Assembly: GCA_002715465.1 (NCBI GenBank)
Contig: PAYY01000002.1
Coordinates: 48,610-56,313, forward strand
DNA: 7,704 bases
Source: Fidelibacterota bacterium
GTDB lineage: Bacteria > Marinisomatota > Marinisomatia > Marinisomatales > S15-B10
Direction of reading: 5' to 3'
Shown: positions 7,308 to 7,704 of the stretch, piece after piece
Layout of the letters: each line of letters opens with the position of its first letter
Numbering within the stretch: position 1 is the first letter of the stretch
Program-made: the position numbers and the translations under genes
Notes under the pieces: generated by a model
What the model was told of the DNA's origin: nothing
The model's input: only the letters and a program-made list of their open reading frames with translations
Database searches by the model: none

Positions 7308-7324
7308 TAGCTTATGCTAAGCTA
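7308..7324. repeat. Inverted repeat TAGCTTA-TGC-TAAGCTA
   Basis: This has perfect 7-base arms around three bases, 109 bases after the coaE stop. It could fold as an RNA hairpin, but no T-run follows on the plus strand (AAAACAA) or the minus strand, so it is not a standard intrinsic terminator. It spans the stop codon that ends the transporter-like frame. Confidence 0.5.
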
Positions 7325-7376
7325 AAACAAATAAAGAGAGGGTAGGTCTTCAGGCTATTTAAGACGAGGAGGTCTG

Positions 7377-7388
7377 CCAATCGATTGG
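7377..7388. repeat. Perfect 12-base palindrome CCAATCGATTGG
   Basis: The sequence is self-complementary over all 12 bases and is followed at once by an A7-CA-T6 stretch (7389-7403) that can pair with itself weakly. It might be a protein site or chance within decaying DNA. It has no terminator form in either direction. Confidence 0.45.
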
Positions 7389-7571
7389 AAAAAAACATTT
7401 TTTCTAGACCATTTCCTAAAGGACTAGAATATACCCAACCAGCTAACATCAATATTTTCGAAATCTGAAACAATATAAATATAAAAACTATGCATAATAT
7501 TTCATCTATAGTAGGAAGAAACTATATCTTAATTAGAGATTCTGAAAAAGAGAGTATACTGGCTTAAAAAG

Positions 7572-7703
7572 TTAATTAAATTGCCGAAAGACATACCTTT
7601 TTATAGCACGTGGGGGTCCTAGTATTTCGCTAATAAGTATAGCATTTTTTAAATTTTTAGAGTGATTGAGATAAACTTTTATTGGATATGAAGAAGTCAA
7701 CTT
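7572..7703 (-). CDS. Possible C-terminal end of an unrecognised protein entering from the right edge
   Basis: On the minus strand a frame stays open from the window edge for 43 codons and stops at TAA (7574-7572). It includes the protein-like stretch LKNAILISEILGPPRAIKR, with helix-like spacing of hydrophobic residues followed by Pro-Pro and basic residues, and ends RQFN. I do not recognise a family with certainty. A 43-codon stop-free run is not rare in DNA this AT-rich when six frames are considered, so it may be chance. If real, it converges on coaE and would limit the transporter remnant to the left of 7572. Confidence 0.3.
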   Translation of the reverse strand, partial: KLTSSYPIKVYLNHSKNLKNAILISEILGPPRAIKRYVFRQFN

Positions 7704-7704
7704 T

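Larger units (their letters stand above)
7225..7704 (+). pseudogene. Decayed SLC12/APC-type cation-chloride or amino-acid permease remnant
   Basis: The frame starting with ATG 7225 encodes 31 residues and stops at TAA 7318-7320. Residues 6-22, KFTTFEGVFTRTILTIL, closely match the conserved start of bacterial SLC12-type permeases, recalled as K-F-G-T-F-x-G-V-F-T-P-S/T-x-L-T-I-L-G-V. That motif opens the first membrane helix of a normally much longer transporter. The expected G-V-I-M-Y-L-R-x-G-W-V-V continuation is disrupted and all plus-strand frames then carry frequent stops. Weak echoes appear in shifted frames: GGG TAG GTC TTC at 7340-7351 (as GWVV with Trp turned to stop), GGL..xW at 7368-7388, and GRNYILI at 7514-7534, where GGAYYLIS is expected. 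I am confident only of 7243-7290; the right limit is inferred and may be shorter. Sequencing errors could explain one shift but not this number of stops. No ribosome site precedes the ATG. Confidence 0.55.

Noticed and set aside
7340..7390. GRPPRLK-like reading on the minus strand, as in some phage or DNA-binding proteins
   Set aside because: It is only seven residues before a stop, with no open frame around it.
7388..7404. GAAAAAA-ACA-TTTTTTC as an intrinsic terminator
   Set aside because: The stem is almost all A-T pairs and too weak; no GC-rich stem precedes a T-run on either strand.
7312..7449. 45-codon minus-strand frame starting at ATG 7449
   Set aside because: It lies across the decayed transporter stretch, has no ribosome site or known motif, and its length is expected by chance.

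Overview
This AT-rich window (by eye about two thirds A+T) comes from a Gram-negative-type bacterium. It holds one partial gene on the minus strand at the left edge, then seven intact, tightly packed genes on the plus strand, then about 500 bases with no intact gene. Three traits hint at a bacterium of the FCB/Bacteroidota-like assemblage: an exported barrel-like protein, a Bacteroidota-style thymidine kinase N-terminus, and a large exported M23 peptidase with an Ig-like tail. A marine lineage such as Marinimicrobia would fit, but that placement is inference from protein style and not a database result.

Layout. 1-230 (minus): start of a secreted, probably outer-membrane protein running off the left edge. 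231-505: divergent promoter region. 506-2758: M23 metallopeptidase with a long beta-rich C-terminus. 2776-3426: rhomboid intramembrane serine protease. 3466-4095: uridine kinase (udk, TTG start). 4141-4704: thymidine kinase (tdk) with a start-codon hairpin. 4704-5921: concentrative nucleoside transporter (nupC). 5944-6603: adenylate kinase (adk). 6603-7199: dephospho-CoA kinase (coaE). From 7225 a short stretch encodes a recognisable N-terminus of an SLC12/APC-type cation-chloride or amino-acid permease that collapses into stops, so I call it a gene remnant. A 43-codon open frame enters from the right edge on the minus strand.

How the genes fit together. The seven plus-strand genes have gaps of 17, 39, 45 and 22 bases and two one-base TAATG overlaps, so they may be one operon, possibly with internal promoters. 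The centre is a nucleoside import and salvage set: NupC brings nucleosides in, Udk makes UMP/CMP, Tdk makes dTMP, and Adk balances adenine nucleotides. CoaE is another small P-loop kinase, which ends CoA synthesis. The two leading genes concern the envelope (murein-type peptidase, membrane protease).

I saw no CRISPR, tRNA, rRNA, integrase or insertion sequence. Most of the window is housekeeping. The points worth a second look are the decayed transporter start at 7225, the hairpin that buries the tdk ribosome site and start codon, and the TTG start of udk overlapped by a tiny ATG frame.
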